DNA from: Rhodoferax sp.
Lineage (GTDB): Bacteria > Pseudomonadota > Gammaproteobacteria > Burkholderiales > Burkholderiaceae_C
NCBI RefSeq assembly: GCF_023700745.1
Contig: NZ_JAMPYG010000019.1
Span: 1 to 58,713, forward strand
Length of the DNA: 58,713 bases
Direction of reading: 5' to 3'
Positions 8,650 through 17,813 of the stretch are shown one piece after another. A program made the translations under genes and the position numbers. The notes beneath the pieces are model-generated. The model was not told the origin of the DNA, made no database searches, and saw only the letters and a program-made list of their open reading frames with translations. Within the stretch, counting starts at the first letter, position 1, and each line of letters starts with the position of its first letter.

Positions 8650-10683
8650 ATGACGCTTTCAATCCCCTGTGTGCTGATGCGGGCCGGCACCTCGCGTGGC
8701 CCGTTCTTTCTGCGTGATTGGCTGCCCGACGGCGACGAGGCCAGGAACCAGGCGCTAATTGGTGCCATTGGCGCATCGGACCCGCTGCAACTCGACGGTT
8801 TAGGCGGTGGCAGCACGCTTAACAGCAAAGTGGCTATCGTGTCACGCTCCACCCAGCCTGACTGCGATCTGGACTATCTGTTTGCGCAAGTCGGCGTGGG
8901 TCACCAGTCGGTGGATACACGCCCCAACTGCGGCAACATGCTCTCGGGCGTGGCGCCCTTTGCCATTGACCAAGGTTTGATCCCGGCGCAGGACGGCCTC
9001 ACCACGGTGCGGGTGTTCAACGTCAACACGGCATCGCGCATCGATGTGACTGTGTGCACACCCGGTGGCAAGGTCACCTACGAAGGGGATGCGCGCATTG
9101 ATGGGGTGGCAGGTACCGCCGCACCTGTGTTGCTTAACTTTTTGGACGCTTGGGGTTCCGTGACAGGGCACCTGTTTCCGACCGGTCAACGCATTGATGT
9201 GATCGACGGACTGGCGTTGACTTGTATTGATGCAGCGATGCCATTGATGATCCTTCGCGCAACCGATCTTGGATTGAGTGGGCGGGAACGGCCAGCAGAG
9301 CTTGATGCCAACCAGGCGCTGCTGGCACGCCTTGAATCACTTCGCCTGCAAGCGGGTCTGCGCATGGGTTTGGGCGATGTGTCCGGCAGCGTGGTACCCA
9401 AGCCGGTTCTTGTCAGTGCGGGTGATGCGCTCAACAGCATCACCTCACGCTACTTCACACCCCATAAATGCCATGCGTCGCACGCGGTGACTGGCGCCAT
9501 TGGCGTGGCAACAGCTTTTGCCTTGCCCGGCACGGTGGCCAGTGGGGCTAATATGAAACCGGGGCGCCATGGTTTGGTGGTGTTGCACCCGGCAGGTCAG
9601 ATCGATGTCGAGGTCGTCCTGCAGGGCGAAGAAGAGGAAGCCGCCTTGCAAAGCGCAGCCTTGGTCCGCACCGTGCGCAAGATCATGCAGGGCGTGCTGC
9701 ATTTGCCGGGCTATGTGTTCCCGCCAACCTCCACCGATACCTCAGAAGTCGTTGCAAGCCAGGGTCGTCGACAGTTTCCGCAAAAGGAAATTCGCATCAT
9801 CGTGCCGACGAGTTCAGGCGGCGGCAACGATACCATGGCCCGTACGCTGACCCGCAAACTGGGCCCCGTTTTGGGTCAGGCGGTGGTGGTCGACAACCGC
9901 GCTGGCGCCAACGGCACCATCGCCAGCGAGTATGTGACGGCAGCGCAGCCGGATGGTCACACTTTGCTGTTCGGGTACATCGCGACTCATGGCATCAACC
10001 CCGCGCTGCAGAAGCTACGCTACGACCCGGTGGCCGACTTTGCGCCCATTGGGTTGATTGGTTATTCACCCACACTGTTGGTGGTACCCGCTGAACTGCC
10101 AGTTCACTCGGTGGAGGAACTGGTGCGCCTGCTGCGCACCTCCGCCACCCGCCTGAGCTACGCCTCGGCGGGTGAGGGCACGGTGCCACACTTTGCTGCC
10201 GAGCTATTCAAGCTGCAAACCGGAACACAACTGCAGCGCGTGGATTTCTCCGGCGCGGCACCAGCCATTGCCGACGTGGCCAGTGGTCTGGTGCAAGTGA
10301 TGTTCCCTAGCCTGTTCACAGCACAGCCCTATCTGCGCAGCGGCAAACTCAAGGCGCTGGCCGTCGCGGGGGCCAGCCGCTTGCCCGCGCTGCCAGACCT
10401 GCCCACGCTGCTGGAAGCGGGTGTACCCGGGGTCGAGTTGACCCAGTGGTACGCGCTGTTTGCCCCGGCTAAAACACCCGCCTCGATAGTGCGGCAACTT
10501 AATTCGGCGCTGAACGCCGTACTGCAAGACCCTGAGATCGTCAGCCGCATGGAAGCCGACGGAGCCCGCGTGCAAACCTCGTCACCCGGCGAGCTGCACG
10601 ACCTGCTGATGACTGAGAGCGAAAAGTGGCAGGAGGTAGTAATTAATGCTGGAATCAGGTCCGATACCGTTCAAGAAATTTAG
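8650..10683 (+). CDS. PrpF-family isomerase fused to a Bug/TctC substrate-binding domain
   Basis: 677 residues in one uninterrupted frame. Residues 1 to about 357 form a complete PrpF domain (MRAGTSRGPFFL, LGGGSTLNSKVAIVS with Lys60, RPNCGNMLSG with Cys94), the family of methylaconitate and aconitate isomerases. Residues about 375-677 form a complete TctC/Bug solute-binding domain (IRIIVPTSSGGGNDTMAR, VVDNRAGANG, GYIATHGINPAL). The usual Bug signal peptide is absent: only about 17 residues join the domains, and the protein begins with PrpF, so the binding domain should stay in the cytoplasm. I infer an isomerase (cis- to trans-aconitate in this operon) with an attached carboxylate-binding module. 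The Bug half could instead be a vestige of a transporter gene. No TctA or TctB gene lies nearby. Confidence 0.85.
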   Translation: MTLSIPCVLMRAGTSRGPFFLRDWLPDGDEARNQALIGAIGASDPLQLDGLGGGSTLNSKVAIVSRSTQPDCDLDYLFAQVGVGHQSVDTRPNCGNMLSGVAPFAIDQGLIPAQDGLTTVRVFNVNTASRIDVTVCTPGGKVTYEGDARIDGVAGTAAPVLLNFLDAWGSVTGHLFPTGQRIDVIDGLALTCIDAAMPLMILRATDLGLSGRERPAELDANQALLARLESLRLQAGLRMGLGDVSGSVVPKPVLVSAGDALNSITSRYFTPHKCHASHAVTGAIGVATAFALPGTVASGANMKPGRHGLVVLHPAGQIDVEVVLQGEEEEAALQSAALVRTVRKIMQGVLHLPGYVFPPTSTDTSEVVASQGRRQFPQKEIRIIVPTSSGGGNDTMARTLTRKLGPVLGQAVVVDNRAGANGTIASEYVTAAQPDGHTLLFGYIATHGINPALQKLRYDPVADFAPIGLIGYSPTLLVVPAELPVHSVEELVRLLRTSATRLSYASAGEGTVPHFAAELFKLQTGTQLQRVDFSGAAPAIADVASGLVQVMFPSLFTAQPYLRSGKLKALAVAGASRLPALPDLPTLLEAGVPGVELTQWYALFAPAKTPASIVRQLNSALNAVLQDPEIVSRMEADGARVQTSSPGELHDLLMTESEKWQEVVINAGIRSDTVQEI

Positions 10684-10931
10684 AACAAATTGAACTTCAA
10701 GGTTGGGTTTTGAGCAGGCATCCAAGGAAACCAATCGTCAACAATGGGCAGCTATAAGTGTCGACGACGGACCGGTTTATGGCAAGTTCAAATGCTCAGC
10801 TTTTGTGGGTACAGACGCGTCGAGTCTGAATCGTTGCGGCCAATGACGTAAAGCTATTTACGACTTTATTTGGTCAGAATAGTGGCCATGGCCTGTGGTC
10901 AAATCACAGGCTTGTTTCATTCACGCTTCCT

Positions 10932-11510
10932 ATGCTTTACCTGATCCTGGGGCTGTTGCTGTTTTTAGGCACACATTCCGTGCGGCTTGTGGCCGACGGC
11001 TGGCGCACCCGTACCCGTGCCAGGCTGGGAGCCCTGCGCTGGCGTGGACTGTACACGCTGCTGTCGTTGCTGGGATTTGTGCTGATCGTGTGGGGCTTCG
11101 GCCAGGCGCGACAAGCGCCAGTGCAGCTGTGGAGCCCGCCGCCGAGTTTGCGCCATCTGGCAATGCTGTTGACCTTGTTGAGTTTCGTGCTGTTGGCCGC
11201 CGCTTATGTACCGGGTAACCGCATCAAGGCACGTCTGCACCACCCGATGACGGCCGCCGTCATACTCTGGGCCTTGGCCCATTTGCTGACCAATGGCAGC
11301 CTGGCGCACGGGGTGCTTTTCGGCACGTTTCTGGTTTGGGCCCTGTTGGTGTTCATGGCGGCCCGCCAGCGCGATGCGCGTGACCGCACGCGCTATTCAA
11401 AGGGAACCACTGGCGCAACCGGGATCACTGTTGCGTTGGGGGCGGCGCTCTGGATCGGTTTCACGCTCTGGCTACACGGACTGCTGATTGGCGTGCGACC
11501 TTTCGGTTAG
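10932..11510 (+). CDS. NnrU family integral membrane protein
   Basis: 192 residues with about five hydrophobic helices and the NnrU hallmarks GTHSVRLVADGWR near the N-terminus and an HHPMTAAVILWALAHLLTNG segment. NnrU was first linked to nitric-oxide and nitrite metabolism in denitrifiers and resembles the methyltransferase-like isoprenylcysteine family, but its reaction is unsettled. It is separated from the catabolic operon by about 250 bases in which I see no gene or clear regulatory signal. It converges with the DUF2788 gene, leaving only 14 bases between the stops. No nitrogen-oxide genes lie nearby, so a specific role cannot be assigned here. Confidence 0.85.
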   Translation: MLYLILGLLLFLGTHSVRLVADGWRTRTRARLGALRWRGLYTLLSLLGFVLIVWGFGQARQAPVQLWSPPPSLRHLAMLLTLLSFVLLAAAYVPGNRIKARLHHPMTAAVILWALAHLLTNGSLAHGVLFGTFLVWALLVFMAARQRDARDRTRYSKGTTGATGITVALGAALWIGFTLWLHGLLIGVRPFG

Positions 11511-11524
11511 CCGCCCATCATCAA

Positions 11525-11737
11525 CTACTTGATATCCATCAGCCACTGGATCATGTATTTGGCAATAAAGCCAACCATGCCAAACGCCAGCCCCAGCATC
11601 ATCACAAAAAAGCCGAATTTTCCCGCTTTGGACTCCCAGGCCAGCTGGCCAATGATGAACAACATGTAGAGCATCAGGCCACCGACGCCAAAGCTCATGC
11701 CAAAAGCGGCGATTTGCTCTTCGGAAAAACCAAACAT
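11525..11737 (-). CDS. DUF2788 small membrane protein
   Basis: 70 residues, the whole family length, with two hydrophobic helices (GLMLYMLFIIGQLAW and FGFFVMMLGLAFGMVGFIAKYMI) and the family start MFGFSEEQIAAFG. Its function is unknown; proteins of this type are common in beta- and gammaproteobacteria as tiny inner-membrane polypeptides. It lies five bases downstream of the DUF2189 gene on the same strand, so the two are almost certainly one transcript. No cofactor motif is visible. Confidence 0.82.
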   Translation of the reverse strand: MFGFSEEQIAAFGMSFGVGGLMLYMLFIIGQLAWESKAGKFGFFVMMLGLAFGMVGFIAKYMIQWLMDIK

Positions 11738-11742
11738 CAGTT

Positions 11743-12579
11743 TTATTCCCGTTCTGGCAAGGCTGACGCGTCCAGAAGATCACGGTAGGCATGCCAACTG
11801 GCGTGCCCGAGCAAGGGCACCAACAGCACCAGGCCAGTGAGGGCGGTGGCAAAACCCACGAAGGTCAGTACCATGAGGATCGCCCCCCAAAAAGCCATCG
11901 GTACCGGGTTGCCCAAGACCACCCGCCAGCTCGCGGCAATGGCCTGCCCGATGCCGACCTGACGGTCGAGTAGGAAGGGGATGGTGATCACCGTCGAGGC
12001 AAAAATGGGCGCCACCAGCGACCCCCCCAGCACCAGCCAGGCCTCGAACAGCCAACCCTCCCTGGCCAGCACCACCTGCTCAACAAAGACCAGCGGCGAG
12101 GTGATGGGCACAGGTGCCAGCCAGGTGATCAGGGCCGCTGAGACGAGCACCCAGACGGTGCCGCCCAGGGCCAGCAGCACGCCAAACCGCACCAGCTGCC
12201 ATTGCGCCTCACCCCAGGGCTGAATCCGGCCATGCTTCCAGTTGAGCCAGGTTTCCAGCACCTTGGAAAAGCCGGCTTTTTCGCCGCGCTCAAGGCCACG
12301 ACTCAAGGCATACAAACTGGTTACCAACACCGGGCCCACCAACAGGAATCCAGAAAATGCGCCGGCCAGGAACCAGAAACGCTCATGTGCCACCCACAGC
12401 ATCAGAGCCCCGGCCAGGGCGATCGCCACGCCATGCAACACGCTGATCCAGCCGCAACGGGTCACGTCATGCCACGCCCTGACCAGCCAACGCAGGGGTT
12501 GGCCAGCATCAACGGTGCGAACGATGGCCCTGGCACTGGAGAAAGCAGGGTAGTTGGCGGGTGGCGGAGGGTTTGGCAT
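11743..12579 (-). CDS. DUF2189 integral membrane protein
   Basis: 278 residues with about six transmembrane helices. The Pro-rich N-terminus is followed by the family block PLRWLVRAWHDVTRCGWISVLHG, then helices that include FWFLAGAFSGFLLVGPVLVTSLYALSR (internally a common DUF2189 pattern) and a C-terminal LLVPLLGHASWHAYRDL. No enzymatic motif is apparent; the family is widespread and uncharacterised, sometimes described as a putative integral membrane transport-like protein. It is the first gene of a two-gene unit with DUF2788. About 95 bases separate it from the Spy-like gene on the same strand. Confidence 0.83.
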   Translation of the reverse strand: MPNPPPPANYPAFSSARAIVRTVDAGQPLRWLVRAWHDVTRCGWISVLHGVAIALAGALMLWVAHERFWFLAGAFSGFLLVGPVLVTSLYALSRGLERGEKAGFSKVLETWLNWKHGRIQPWGEAQWQLVRFGVLLALGGTVWVLVSAALITWLAPVPITSPLVFVEQVVLAREGWLFEAWLVLGGSLVAPIFASTVITIPFLLDRQVGIGQAIAASWRVVLGNPVPMAFWGAILMVLTFVGFATALTGLVLLVPLLGHASWHAYRDLLDASALPERE

Positions 12580-12674
12580 GGCGAGTCAATCAATACAACA
12601 GGCCAATGTTGCCACAAGACCGCATCCCGCCGGGCTCTGGCCACCAAATACCAGGAGTCAAGCCCCGGACAGGA

Positions 12675-13217
12675 TTACAGTTTCAGCTGCGTGGCTCTCA
12701 TGCCGCCGCGAGGACCATGACCGTGTCTCTGGCCCATCATGACTTGCGCATCAAACACTTTTTGTTGGTCTGGCGTCAGTACCGCATAAAACGCCTTGGT
12801 GGCCTCGCCGCGTTTGTCCATGGCAGCGCTCATCTCGCCCAGATGCTGGGCGCGCAGTTCTTTCATTTTGTCAATGCGCTCGGGGGTCGTGAGCTTGGCC
12901 AAGTCAGGCATGGTTGCCATCAGGCCCGTCATGGCTGCTGTTGGCTTGTGGGAATCGACGAATGCTGTCCAGGCCGGTTCTTGCGCCGCGCTGAGCTTGA
13001 GCTGTACCTTCAGGGCAGCGTGTCGCTTGTCCATTAGCGCCGGTATTCTGGCCGGGTCCATCCTGCCGATGCCGCGGTGACTCATACCGTAGCCTTGCAT
13101 GTACCCATGCGGTCCCATCGTGTCGCACGGAACACCACCCCCCGGGGCTTGCGAGTAGGCCAGCCCGGCCGCCAGCATCAAACCAGCAACCAGAGAGATC
13201 TTGAGATTGGTTTTCAT
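12675..13217 (-). CDS. Spy/CpxP-like (LTXXQ) periplasmic protein
   Basis: About 180 residues. The N-terminus MKTNLKISLVAGLMLAAGLAYSQA is a clear Sec signal peptide in pattern, with cleavage after AYS-Q or close by. The mature protein is helical and charged, with the family motif LTPDQ near the C-terminus and a related LSAAQ earlier. Spy and CpxP homologues are periplasmic chaperones or envelope-stress and metal-stress responders. Three consecutive ATGs (13223, 13220, 13217) follow GAAGGA; only the third has proper spacing, so I chose it. A copper module lies 1.5 kb away, which fits a metal-stress role but does not prove it. Confidence 0.83.
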   Translation of the reverse strand: MKTNLKISLVAGLMLAAGLAYSQAPGGGVPCDTMGPHGYMQGYGMSHRGIGRMDPARIPALMDKRHAALKVQLKLSAAQEPAWTAFVDSHKPTAAMTGLMATMPDLAKLTTPERIDKMKELRAQHLGEMSAAMDKRGEATKAFYAVLTPDQQKVFDAQVMMGQRHGHGPRGGMRATQLKL

Positions 13218-13403
13218 CATCATGTCCTTCAGGTTAGAACCAATGACCAAACAGTGGCATCGGCGTGAAGGGAAGTGTGCTCCGCCCATGTATCCTGACC
13301 ATGAGGATGCGTCAAAGCTTTGTAAAGTTTTATCCCGTGCGGCATCCGGATTTAATGGGATGATTGGCGCTTTCGCGTTTGTATTTATCTTAGAAGGTTA
13401 GCT

Positions 13404-14300
13404 GTGTTCAAGAATGTCATCATGTACCGCATCGCCGCGGGTTGGCGCGTGAGTGCCGAGGAAATTGAAGCCCGTTTGCAGGACAACCACTTTGTTGAAT
13501 GTGGTGCCAGCCAGGAAAAATCGATGGGCTGGGTGGAACCGCGAGGCGAGGCCAACGGGCCGCTGCTGGAGGTGGTGGCAGGCCAGTGGATTTTGAGGCT
13601 CATGACCGAAACCCGCGCCCTGCCCGCCTCGGTGGTCAACCGCAAGGCCCAGGAGCGTGTGGCACAGATTGAAGCCAGTACAGGCCGCAAACCGGGCAAA
13701 AAGGAAACCCGTGACCTCAAGGACGATATTCGCCTGGAACTCCTGCCCATGGCTTTCACCAAACAGTCCAGTACCCGGGTCTGGATTGACCGGGAAGCAC
13801 AACTGCTGGTGACGGATGCCGGCAGCCAGGCCCGCGCCGACGAACTGGTCACCCTGCTGGTGCAAAGCCTGCCCGGACTGGCTTTGAGCCTCATCAATAC
13901 CCAGATGTCACCGAGCGCAGCCATGGCCGACTGGCTGGTCAGCCAGGAAGCGCCACAAGGCTTCAGCGTGGACCGGGAGTGCGAGCTCAAGGCCGCCGAC
14001 GAGTCCAAGGCAGTGGTGCGCTACGCCCGTCACCGGCTCGATACCGATGAGGTCAAACAACACATTGAAGGCGGCAAAATGCCCACCCGACTGGCCCTGA
14101 CCTGGAACGACCGCGTCTCGTTTGTGCTCACCGAAGGGCTGCAACTGAAAAAGCTGGCGTTTCTGGATGTCGTGTTTGAAGGTACCAGTACAGGCAAAGA
14201 CGATGGCTTTGACGCCGATGTGGCCATTGCCACCGGCGAACTCCAGAAAGCGCTGCCAGCACTGCTGGAGGCGCTGGGTGGCGAGCCACCCCTGGCCTGA
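13404..14300 (+). CDS. rdgC: Recombination-associated protein RdgC
   Basis: 298 residues, close to E. coli RdgC, a ring-shaped dimeric DNA-binding protein that modulates RecA and accompanies the nucleoid. Family segments run through the protein: FKNVIMYRI at the start, MGWVEPR, RVWIDREAQLLVTDAG in the middle, and the closing DGFDADVAIATGELQKALPALLEALGG. The start is GTG at 13404 with AGAAGG six bases upstream. It diverges from the Spy-like gene and converges tightly with a DUF2892 gene (stop codons one base apart). No other recombination gene is adjacent. Confidence 0.94.
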   Translation: MFKNVIMYRIAAGWRVSAEEIEARLQDNHFVECGASQEKSMGWVEPRGEANGPLLEVVAGQWILRLMTETRALPASVVNRKAQERVAQIEASTGRKPGKKETRDLKDDIRLELLPMAFTKQSSTRVWIDREAQLLVTDAGSQARADELVTLLVQSLPGLALSLINTQMSPSAAMADWLVSQEAPQGFSVDRECELKAADESKAVVRYARHRLDTDEVKQHIEGGKMPTRLALTWNDRVSFVLTEGLQLKKLAFLDVVFEGTSTGKDDGFDADVAIATGELQKALPALLEALGGEPPLA

Positions 14301-14301
14301 T

Positions 14302-14493
14302 TTACTTTTTCGTCGTGCAGGTGTTCCAGCCAAAAATGGCGTAGGGCGGACACCAGCCAATGGCACCGGTGGCCAGCGGCAGCACACCAAGCCAACCCCA
14401 AGCGCCAATCGTGCCCGTAACCGTCAAACCAATTAGTACCAGGCCAATGGCAATACGCAAAATGCGGTCAATGCCGCCAACGTTTGATTTCAT
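14302..14493 (-). CDS. DUF2892 small inner-membrane protein
   Basis: 63 residues: MKSNVGGIDRILRIAIGLVLI and a second helix containing GWLGVLPLATGAIGWCPPYAIFG, the conserved YgaP-like DUF2892 pattern with a Cys-Pro-Pro turn. Such domains often occur next to rhodanese or metal-handling genes and are of unknown function. It is preceded by AAGGAGTTG and sits 54 bases downstream of copZ on the same strand, so it may share the copZ transcript. The family call is secure; any role in copper handling is inference from position only. Confidence 0.85.
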   Translation of the reverse strand: MKSNVGGIDRILRIAIGLVLIGLTVTGTIGAWGWLGVLPLATGAIGWCPPYAIFGWNTCTTKK

Positions 14494-14547
14494 GACAACT
14501 CCTTGAAATGACGTTAAAAATACCGACCCGCAACCTGATTCAAGCCG

Positions 14548-14745
14548 TCAAGCCGCAACGGTGTAACCTTCTTCGGCAATCGCGCGGGCCAATGCTTCGC
14601 GCGGCTGCTCGGAGTCCACTTCGACACGGTTTTGAATGCGGTCGGCGTGCACCTCGGCCGTGCGGTCGAGCTGGCGCACAGCACGCACCACCGCTTTTTC
14701 ACAATGTTCACAGGTCATGCCGGTTACGTTAAAAATCTGCTTCAT
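14548..14745 (-). CDS. copZ: Copper chaperone, heavy-metal-associated (HMA) domain protein
   Basis: 65 residues forming a single HMA ferredoxin-like domain with the metal motif GMTCEHC, which binds Cu(I) through its two cysteines. The ATG at 14745 follows GAGGAAATTGAG; a longer reading from 14784 adds a sequence with no conservation. It is divergent from copA, with 77 bases between the starts, the usual layout of a chaperone feeding its P-type ATPase. A MerR-type CueR operator would be expected there but I could not identify a convincing one. The protein is cytoplasmic and would hand Cu(I) to the N-terminal HMA domain of CopA. Confidence 0.9.
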   Translation of the reverse strand: MKQIFNVTGMTCEHCEKAVVRAVRQLDRTAEVHADRIQNRVEVDSEQPREALARAIAEEGYTVAA

Positions 14746-14822
14746 CTCAATTTCCTCGAAAATACGGAAACAACAAAAACGCATATTGTGAACCTTGTCA
14801 GCAACCTCAGGCGCTACTTTTC

Positions 14823-17039
14823 ATGACAACATCTCAACCCCTCCCTGATTCCCTGCGTATCGACCTTGGTATACACGGCATGACGTGCGCGTCATGCGTG
14901 GGCCGGGCTGAACGGGCGTTGAAAAAAGTAGTCGGTGTGCAAGAGGTCAGCGTCAATCTGGCGACCGAATCGGCGCGTGTGATCGTCTTGCCGTCTGAGC
15001 AAATCGAGGCCCGACTCCGACGGGCGGTGCGTGATGCCGGCTATGAACCGGTGGCTGCCAACGCCGCCATTGATGCGCCTACACCGTCAAACTGGTCCGG
15101 TTTTGCGCCTGTGGCAGTGGGCCTGGCGCTGTCATTGCCCTTGATGTTGCCCATGCTGGGTGATCTTTTGGGACAGCACTGGATGCTGCCAGCCTGGGTT
15201 CAGTTTGTGTTGGCCACGCCGGTGCAATTCGTTCTGGGGGCACGGTTTTACAAGGCAGGGTGGCATTCGCTCAAGGCGCTGAGTGGCAACATGGATCTGC
15301 TGGTGGCCATGGGTACCAGCGCGGGCTGGGCCCTTTCGGTCTGGCTCTGGCTCAGCGCTGCGTCTGGTGACATGCCGCACTTGTATTTTGAGGCCTCTGC
15401 CGTCGTGATCACTCTGGTGCTGCTGGGCAAATGGCTCGAAGCCAGGGCCAAGCGCCAGACCACTTCGGCCATCCGCGCACTGCATGCCTTGCGACCCGAA
15501 ACAGCACACTTGCTGGGGATCGACGGCGAAGTTGACGTGCCCATTGATGAAGTGCTGGTGGGTGACGCGCTGGTGGTACGGCCGGGTGAGCGTTTTGCCG
15601 TGGACGGTCTGGTGCAGGAAGGGCAAAGCCAGGTGGATGAATCGATGCTTACCGGTGAACCCTTGCCGGTGTCCAAAACGCATAACGACAAAGTCACGGG
15701 TGGCACCCTCAATGGTGATGGCCGGGTGATTGTGAAAGTAACAGCCACCGGCGTCGATACGGTGCTGGCTGGCATCATCCGCCTGGTCGAGGATGCGCAG
15801 GCTGCCAAGGCTCCGATTCAGCGCCTAGTGGACAAGGTAAGCGCCGTGTTTGTGCCCGTGGTACTGGTGATTGCGCTGCTCACGCTGCTGGCTTGGTGGC
15901 TCAATGGCCAGGCATTCGAAGTGGCGGTGATCAACGCCGTCACGGTTCTGGTGATTGCCTGCCCCTGTGCCTTGGGGCTGGCCACACCCGCTGCCATCAT
16001 GGCGGGAACAGGCGTTGCTGCCCAGCATGGCATTTTGATCAAGGACGCGCAAGCGCTGGAACTGGCGCACAAGGCCGATGTGGTGGTTTTTGACAAAACC
16101 GGCACGCTCACGCTGGGTCAGGCGCGACTGACAGACTTTGTTGTTCCCGAGCATGCGGATCGTAACGCCTTGATGACCCTTGCCGGCGCTTTGCAAAGCG
16201 GCAGTGGCCACCCGCTGGCCCGCGCCGTGGTCACGGCGGCCCTGGACCAGCAATTGATTTTGCCAACGGTAACGCAGTTGCAAAGTATGCCGGGCAAGGG
16301 CTTGCGTGGTCTGGTGAACGGCGGTGATTATTGGATTGGCAGTGTGCGCTGGATGCAAGAGCTGGGAGTACAACTCAATTCCCTGGAGCAACGCTTGCAG
16401 TCGCTGACGGCCCAGGGTGCCACGCTGGCGGTGATGGCACAACAAACACCTGCCGGCTTGCAAGCCTTGGCCCTGCTGGCTTTTGGCGATGAACCCAAAG
16501 CCGAAGCTAGCGCAGCAATAACCACTTTGCGTGCACGCGGCATCCGCGTCAAGATGCTGTCGGGTGATAACACGACGGCAGCGCTGGCCATGGCGCAACG
16601 CGTCGGCTTGCAGCCTGATGAAGTGATCAGCAATGTGTTGCCCGGCGACAAGGCGGCTCACATCACCACACTCAAAAAACAAGACCTCACGGTTGTGATG
16701 GTGGGTGACGGCGTCAACGACGCACCCGCCCTGGCGGCGGCTGATGTGGGCATGGCTATGGCGAATGTGGGAGGCGGTACCGATGTGGCCATGCACGCGG
16801 CAGGCATCACCCTGATGCGCGGTGACCTGGCGCTGGTGGCGGCTGCCCTGGATATTTCAGATCGCACCGTGTCAAAAATACGGCAAAACCTGTTTTGGGC
16901 CTTTATCTACAACGTGGCAGGCATTCCACTGGCCGCTTTCGGCTTTTTGAACCCGGTCATGGCCGGCGCTGCCATGGCGCTGAGCTCGGTTAGTGTCATG
17001 AGCAACGCGCTTTTGCTCAAACGTTGGAAGCCTGACTAA
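14823..17039 (+). CDS. copA: Copper-exporting P1B-type ATPase
   Basis: 738 residues in classic order: one N-terminal HMA domain (GMTCASC, residues 19-25), two leading helices plus the core helices, the actuator motif TGE at 278-279, the intramembrane metal site CPC at 380-382, the phosphorylated Asp424 in DKTGT, the nucleotide-site SGHPLARAV and the hinge [19 protein letters not shown]. The CPC motif identifies subclass P1B-1, which exports Cu(I) from the cytoplasm using ATP. It diverges from the chaperone gene copZ. A dihaem cytochrome c gene converges behind it. Only one HMA domain is present, within the normal range for the family. Confidence 0.95.
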   Translation: MTTSQPLPDSLRIDLGIHGMTCASCVGRAERALKKVVGVQEVSVNLATESARVIVLPSEQIEARLRRAVRDAGYEPVAANAAIDAPTPSNWSGFAPVAVGLALSLPLMLPMLGDLLGQHWMLPAWVQFVLATPVQFVLGARFYKAGWHSLKALSGNMDLLVAMGTSAGWALSVWLWLSAASGDMPHLYFEASAVVITLVLLGKWLEARAKRQTTSAIRALHALRPETAHLLGIDGEVDVPIDEVLVGDALVVRPGERFAVDGLVQEGQSQVDESMLTGEPLPVSKTHNDKVTGGTLNGDGRVIVKVTATGVDTVLAGIIRLVEDAQAAKAPIQRLVDKVSAVFVPVVLVIALLTLLAWWLNGQAFEVAVINAVTVLVIACPCALGLATPAAIMAGTGVAAQHGILIKDAQALELAHKADVVVFDKTGTLTLGQARLTDFVVPEHADRNALMTLAGALQSGSGHPLARAVVTAALDQQLILPTVTQLQSMPGKGLRGLVNGGDYWIGSVRWMQELGVQLNSLEQRLQSLTAQGATLAVMAQQTPAGLQALALLAFGDEPKAEASAAITTLRARGIRVKMLSGDNTTAALAMAQRVGLQPDEVISNVLPGDKAAHITTLKKQDLTVVMVGDGVNDAPALAAADVGMAMANVGGGTDVAMHAAGITLMRGDLALVAAALDISDRTVSKIRQNLFWAFIYNVAGIPLAAFGFLNPVMAGAAMALSSVSVMSNALLLKRWKPD

Positions 17040-17074
17040 ATCTTCATACAAGCATGGGCAAGTCAAGGAAAGGA

Positions 17075-17689
17075 CTAATTCCCGGGTTTGTAAGTGGCGC
17101 TTTGAACCACCATATAAGTCACCGCGTTACGCAGATCGGTATCACTGAGCTGCGCCATGCCTGAGCGTGCTGGCATGGCTTTGTGACCGGAAATGGCAGA
17201 ACGAACAAGACCATTCATACCCTTTTGTAAACGCGGTTTCCAGGCATTGAAATCATCGATGCGCGGTGCCCCCTCCTTGCCATCTCCATGACAATTGACG
17301 CAATGACTTTGCACCAGTTGTTCTCCTGTCATGCTGGTAGGTGACGCATAGGGCTTCTTCGGATCCACAGCTTTGCCAAAGCTCACCATGAAGGCAATCG
17401 CACGGCTTAGTTCAAGGTCGCTCAAATCCGGCTGCCCTGCGTGGGCTGGCATTTTTCCAATACCGGCTATGGCACTTTCTGTCAATTTGGCCAGTCCCTT
17501 TTTGGTATGTTGGGTCCAGGCAGCCACATCACCAATTTTCGGGGCACCGTCCTTGCCACTGGTGTGGCACGCTGCGCAGGTCTGCTCAACCACCGCACGA
17601 CCCGTTCTTTCCTCAGCCATGGTGTTGGATACACCCAGCGTCAAAACAGCCAACGAAGCTACCACCAACCAATGATCACGAACTTGCAT
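17075..17689 (-). CDS. Periplasmic dihaem cytochrome c (c4-like)
   Basis: 204 residues beginning with a signal peptide (MQVRDHWLVVASLAVLTLGV), then two similar cytochrome c domains, each with a haem site: CAACH in the first and CVNCH in the second. Distal Met ligands are probably in KMPAHAGQPDLSD and AMPARSGMAQLSD, which are clearly duplicated. The ATG at 17689 has AGGAG five bases upstream, so it is preferred over the GTG at 17695. It should shuttle electrons in the periplasm between a quinol-oxidising complex and a terminal reductase or oxidase. Maturation would depend on the ccm operon found 2.4 kb further on. It is convergent with copA and stands alone. Confidence 0.88.
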   Translation of the reverse strand: MQVRDHWLVVASLAVLTLGVSNTMAEERTGRAVVEQTCAACHTSGKDGAPKIGDVAAWTQHTKKGLAKLTESAIAGIGKMPAHAGQPDLSDLELSRAIAFMVSFGKAVDPKKPYASPTSMTGEQLVQSHCVNCHGDGKEGAPRIDDFNAWKPRLQKGMNGLVRSAISGHKAMPARSGMAQLSDTDLRNAVTYMVVQSATYKPGN

Positions 17690-17775
17690 GAACACTCCTC
17701 GCTAGCTGTTCCCGAAACCAGCATTGTGATTTACGAGAATCAATTCTAGGCCATTCCCGCCAGGATACAACCCGC

Positions 17776-17801
17776 TACGGCCCTCCACATCAACGGCCGT
17801 A
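17776..17801. terminator. Stem-loop downstream of minE
   Basis: A perfect 7-base stem (TACGGCC / GGCCGTA, loop of 12) lies 13 bases past the minE stop. There is no U-run in the minE reading direction, so it is either a weak terminator or an mRNA 3'-end stabiliser. Confidence 0.4.
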
Positions 17802-17813
17802 AAAATTAAGTAC

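Noticed and set aside
14746..14822. CueR-type operator between copZ and copA
   Set aside because: A vague ACCTTG element is visible but the second half-site is not convincing; an operator may exist but I cannot point to it.
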